Assembly (NCBI GenBank): GCA_963715045.1
Contig: CAVQRC010000008.1
Span: 248,001 to 312,000 of the forward strand
Direction of reading: 5' to 3'
DNA length: 64,000 nucleotides
Origin: CAVQRC01 sp963715045
Lineage (GTDB): Bacteria > Planctomycetota > Planctomycetia > Pirellulales > Lacipirellulaceae
Shown here: positions 61,758-64,000 of the stretch, piece by piece
Position numbering within the stretch: position 1 is the first letter of the stretch
Layout: each line of letters begins with the position of its first letter
Translations under genes and position numbers: made by a program
The notes under the pieces: model-generated
What the model saw: the letters and a program-made list of their open reading frames with translations, nothing else
Databases searched by the model: none
What the model was told of the DNA's origin: nothing

Positions 61758-63248
61758 CTAGCCCCAGTTCGCTGAGCGGCGGCGATTTCCCACCGCGGCG
61801 GCCGTAACGAGCAACAACAGGCCTAGCGAACCGGCCTCCGGCACGGCACTTGCGGCCGCTCCCGCTTGACCCTGAAACTGAAGTTGCCAGACGAGAAAGT
61901 CTCCACCGTCGACGTCGCCGTCACCATCCGCGTCGCCCTCCATCTTGGTCGCACCGGCCATCGTGCCGAATCCAAGCTGCCAGGCCAGGAAATCCTCACC
62001 GTCGACGACTCCATTCTCGTCAAAATCTGACTCTGCGAAATTGCCGACATCGCCGACGTAGAACACATCGCCGACAATCTCCTGTCCGGTAACGAGCGTA
62101 TAGGTAAAGGTCAAATCACGAGCATCTTCTGCCAGGTTGTAGGCACTACCCAGCGACTCGGTTCGTCCATCGCTGAAATCAGAACTGCCCAGTAGAAACG
62201 CTTCGAAAAGCTGAGTCGAGTCGGCCGTGATGACTTCCCACCTCTCACCCGGATCATCGCCTCCGTCGATCGCGTCGAGACCCTGGGCCGAGAGATTTCC
62301 GGCCAGCCAACCGTCCACATTCAGCGAGCCCGCAGGACTGCGAATCTCATAGGAATTGATCTGCGACGGAACCGTTCCCGACGCGAGTTCGATCATGCCG
62401 GACGTCGTATTGACTTCGATCGAAGCGAGTTCGAAGTCGTTAATCTGCTGCACATTGAGACCCGCCGTTCCACCGAACTGAATTCGCCCAACTTCTTCGG
62501 CAGACAGCGCTCGCTCCCAAATGGCGACGTCGTCGAATGCTCCGTTGAAGTAGGCGTCCCAGTCCTGTCCGAATCTGCCGTCGGTGGCGATGGCCAGCGG
62601 TAGTCCGGCAGAGACTGTGCCACTATTGTGAGTGGCGATGTTGACGCTGCCGATCGGATTGCCGTCGTGATAGAACGAAGCCTCGCCATCGCGATCATGC
62701 ACCACTGCGATGTGATGCCACTGGCCGTCGTCGATTCGCGATTCCGTTGCTGGTGGCCGAAAGCTAACGCTGGATGCTTGGGACGTATCGAAATTCCATT
62801 GCCAGCCACCGGCACCCGCGCCCGTGCCGCCCGCGATGATCCAACCGCGATTGTTGAACGAATCCCAGTCCTTGTTGCTGATCAGGGGCGGGTCCGATCG
62901 ATTGTCGCCGTTGACATAGTCCGTGGTATTCACCCACAGACTCACGCTGAAATCCTGGCCGGGTCCGAATTCGAATTCCGATTGATCTGCAATCCCCACG
63001 TACTGACCGGTGGATGGCGAGGAATCCGGCCCGTTTTCGAATTGAATGGCCTGCCCGATCTGGCTTGCGTCGTAGGACGCCGCGCCAAACGTACCAACGA
63101 ACTCAGCGGTCCCGGTCAGATCGACATCGCTCCCATCAAATGGCATGTGGAGGATCAGGCCATCGGTAATTGCTGCTCTGAGGGGAACGGCCGCGAACAG
63201 GCAAACGGCGACAAAGAAATAGCATGTAGCTCGAATCAAAGTTGTCAC
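61758..63248 (-). CDS. secreted LamG/dockerin protein with PEP-CTERM-like anchor
   Basis: 496 residues from a GTG start at 63,246-63,248. Signal peptide (VTTLIRATCYFFVAVCLFAAVPLRA). Residues about 30-240 are a LamG/concanavalin-type domain (LHMPFDGSDVDLTG, FSVSLWVNTTDYV, DDGQWHHIAVVHDRDGEASFYHDG, FDDVAIWERALS). Then a beta region, a dockerin pair (DFDENGVVDGEDFLAW, DADGDGDVDGGDFLVW), and VPEAGSLGLLLLVTAAAVGNRRR, a PEP-CTERM variant with VPEAG. The longer frame to 63,320 is rejected in favour of the signal peptide. Likely a carbohydrate-binding surface protein. Confidence 0.88.
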   Translation of the reverse strand: MTTLIRATCYFFVAVCLFAAVPLRAAITDGLILHMPFDGSDVDLTGTAEFVGTFGAASYDASQIGQAIQFENGPDSSPSTGQYVGIADQSEFEFGPGQDFSVSLWVNTTDYVNGDNRSDPPLISNKDWDSFNNRGWIIAGGTGAGAGGWQWNFDTSQASSVSFRPPATESRIDDGQWHHIAVVHDRDGEASFYHDGNPIGSVNIATHNSGTVSAGLPLAIATDGRFGQDWDAYFNGAFDDVAIWERALSAEEVGRIQFGGTAGLNVQQINDFELASIEVNTTSGMIELASGTVPSQINSYEIRSPAGSLNVDGWLAGNLSAQGLDAIDGGDDPGERWEVITADSTQLFEAFLLGSSDFSDGRTESLGSAYNLAEDARDLTFTYTLVTGQEIVGDVFYVGDVGNFAESDFDENGVVDGEDFLAWQLGFGTMAGATKMEGDADGDGDVDGGDFLVWQLQFQGQAGAAASAVPEAGSLGLLLLVTAAAVGNRRRSANWG

Positions 63249-64000
63249 TTCAAATGGCTCCCAACCTGCGTGGGTCTGGCGATCAAAAACAAGCGGATCC
63301 CGAAAATCAACAACCGGCACGCGGGCCTTCTCGGCCCGTTGTGGACCCGCGAGTGACGCCTACCACCCCCTCGCGAGACATCGTTGAAATTTCCAGCACG
63401 CATTTGGTGCGGATCGACGCAAAGGCTTCAGTGGCAAAACGGTACGAGGAATCATTATGTTCGCGAACGAGGTTTTTGTCAGCATTGCGGCCAACAAGAG
63501 ACCACTTCACGGCCACAAACGGCAGCCAGCCACGGCATGAAATTGGCTCGTGGTCACCCAAACTCGACCGCTCCCTCGCACTGAGCCACGTGCCAGCAGT
63601 GCTGCAAAGCCCCCGTGTTATCCGTGTCCCTAAAGACTGCGGCAACTGGTGCCTGGCCGGCAGATGTCCCTCGGCATTCCGACTTTGCGGATTACCACGG
63701 CAGCAGCACCGGCAGGGGGTGATTGGGGGGCTCGAGCGAAACGTGAAGGCCCGGAAACGGACATTGGTTAGCTGCTACGATCACGCGACCGCGGGACTCG
63801 TCGCCATGCGACCGTCTCTCAGCCGTACCGTTCTGGCAATCCGCAGTCGATTGTGAACCGCGTGAACCTGTCGTATGCTGTCTGAATTCCAGATGCCTCC
63901 CGGGATGGGGCAAGTTTGCACGACTGCGTTAAGCGTGTGTTCACGATGTTTCCACGCCAGCTTTACCGCGTTCATCAGAAACTCGTTGCCAACCCGCTGG
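63249..64000. other. intergenic region to window end
   Basis: 752 bases. No gene is supported on either strand. A minus-strand frame enters from beyond the end and stops near 63,781 but has no recognisable family (VGNEFLMNAVKLAWKHREH), so it may be the end of a gene cut by the window or chance. Confidence 0.35.

Noticed and set aside
63781..63975. Minus-strand frame at the window end
   Set aside because: No family recognised and no start visible in the window; cannot be told from chance.

Overview
The window looks like a piece of a Planctomycetota chromosome, probably Pirellulales-like; the sequence alone cannot settle the genus. The case rests on co-occurring family types: secreted proteins with a dockerin type I EF-hand pair directly before a PEP-CTERM sorting signal, paired Tat-exported Gfo/Idh/MocA oxidoreductases, an ECF sigma factor overlapping a giant Ser/Thr kinase fused to beta-propellers, an FG-GAP/ASPIC protein continuing into thioredoxin and TPR domains, a cysteine-rich outer-membrane barrel, a short SecA paralogue and futalosine-pathway menaquinone genes. 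The DNA is GC-rich, gene spacing is loose, and short operons sit among single genes with their own terminators.

Layout: 99-5,000 holds two NatA-type ABC ATPases, mqnA-mqnC and an ABC permease. 5,652-8,868 holds a membrane-anchored unknown, a divergent cyclophilin lipoprotein, an exported unknown and a zinc-ribbon protein. 8,972-12,713 holds aroA, a PQQ-type propeller protein and a HEAT-like exported protein. 12,924-17,214 holds a frame-broken YdeP/FdhF-type molybdoprotein between two G/C-skewed repeat arrays, then a short SecA. 17,364-22,285 holds two lipoproteins, a relic of mannonate dehydratase, queG and a frame-broken dus gene. 22,296-29,249 holds a metzincin, a LuxR regulator, a DUF456 membrane protein, a TadG/VWA protein and a FetAB-type transporter. 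29,316-34,200 holds two frame-broken oxidoreductases, a membrane protein and YceI. 34,231-39,430 is the sigma-kinase operon. 39,839-47,474 is extracellular and surface-type (a CBM9/dockerin/PEP-CTERM gene full of frameshifts, a propeller/dockerin/PEP-CTERM protein, and the FG-GAP-thioredoxin-TPR gene), with nested inverted repeats between. 48,019-55,577 holds tRNA-Cys, an ECF sigma/anti-sigma pair, uvrB, comEA-like and nadC. 56,711-63,248 holds a PEP-CTERM protein, an outer-membrane barrel, a frame-broken UbiB/ABC1 kinase and a LamG/dockerin/PEP-CTERM protein.

Two themes connect the genes. One is the envelope: signal peptides, lipoboxes, PEP-CTERM anchors, Tat signals, SecA and membrane signalling genes dominate. 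The other is frame disruption: at least nine genes are recognisable over their full length only if the reading frame is changed, and in six the total length is exactly one nucleotide too many. Either this assembly carries insertion-type errors or many genes have recently been lost; raw reads or a close relative would decide. I found no phage, IS element, CRISPR array or defence island. The most unusual things are the arrays bracketing the molybdoprotein gene, an 81/83-bp interspersed repeat, the nested inverted repeats near 43 kb and the indel-riddled dockerin gene.
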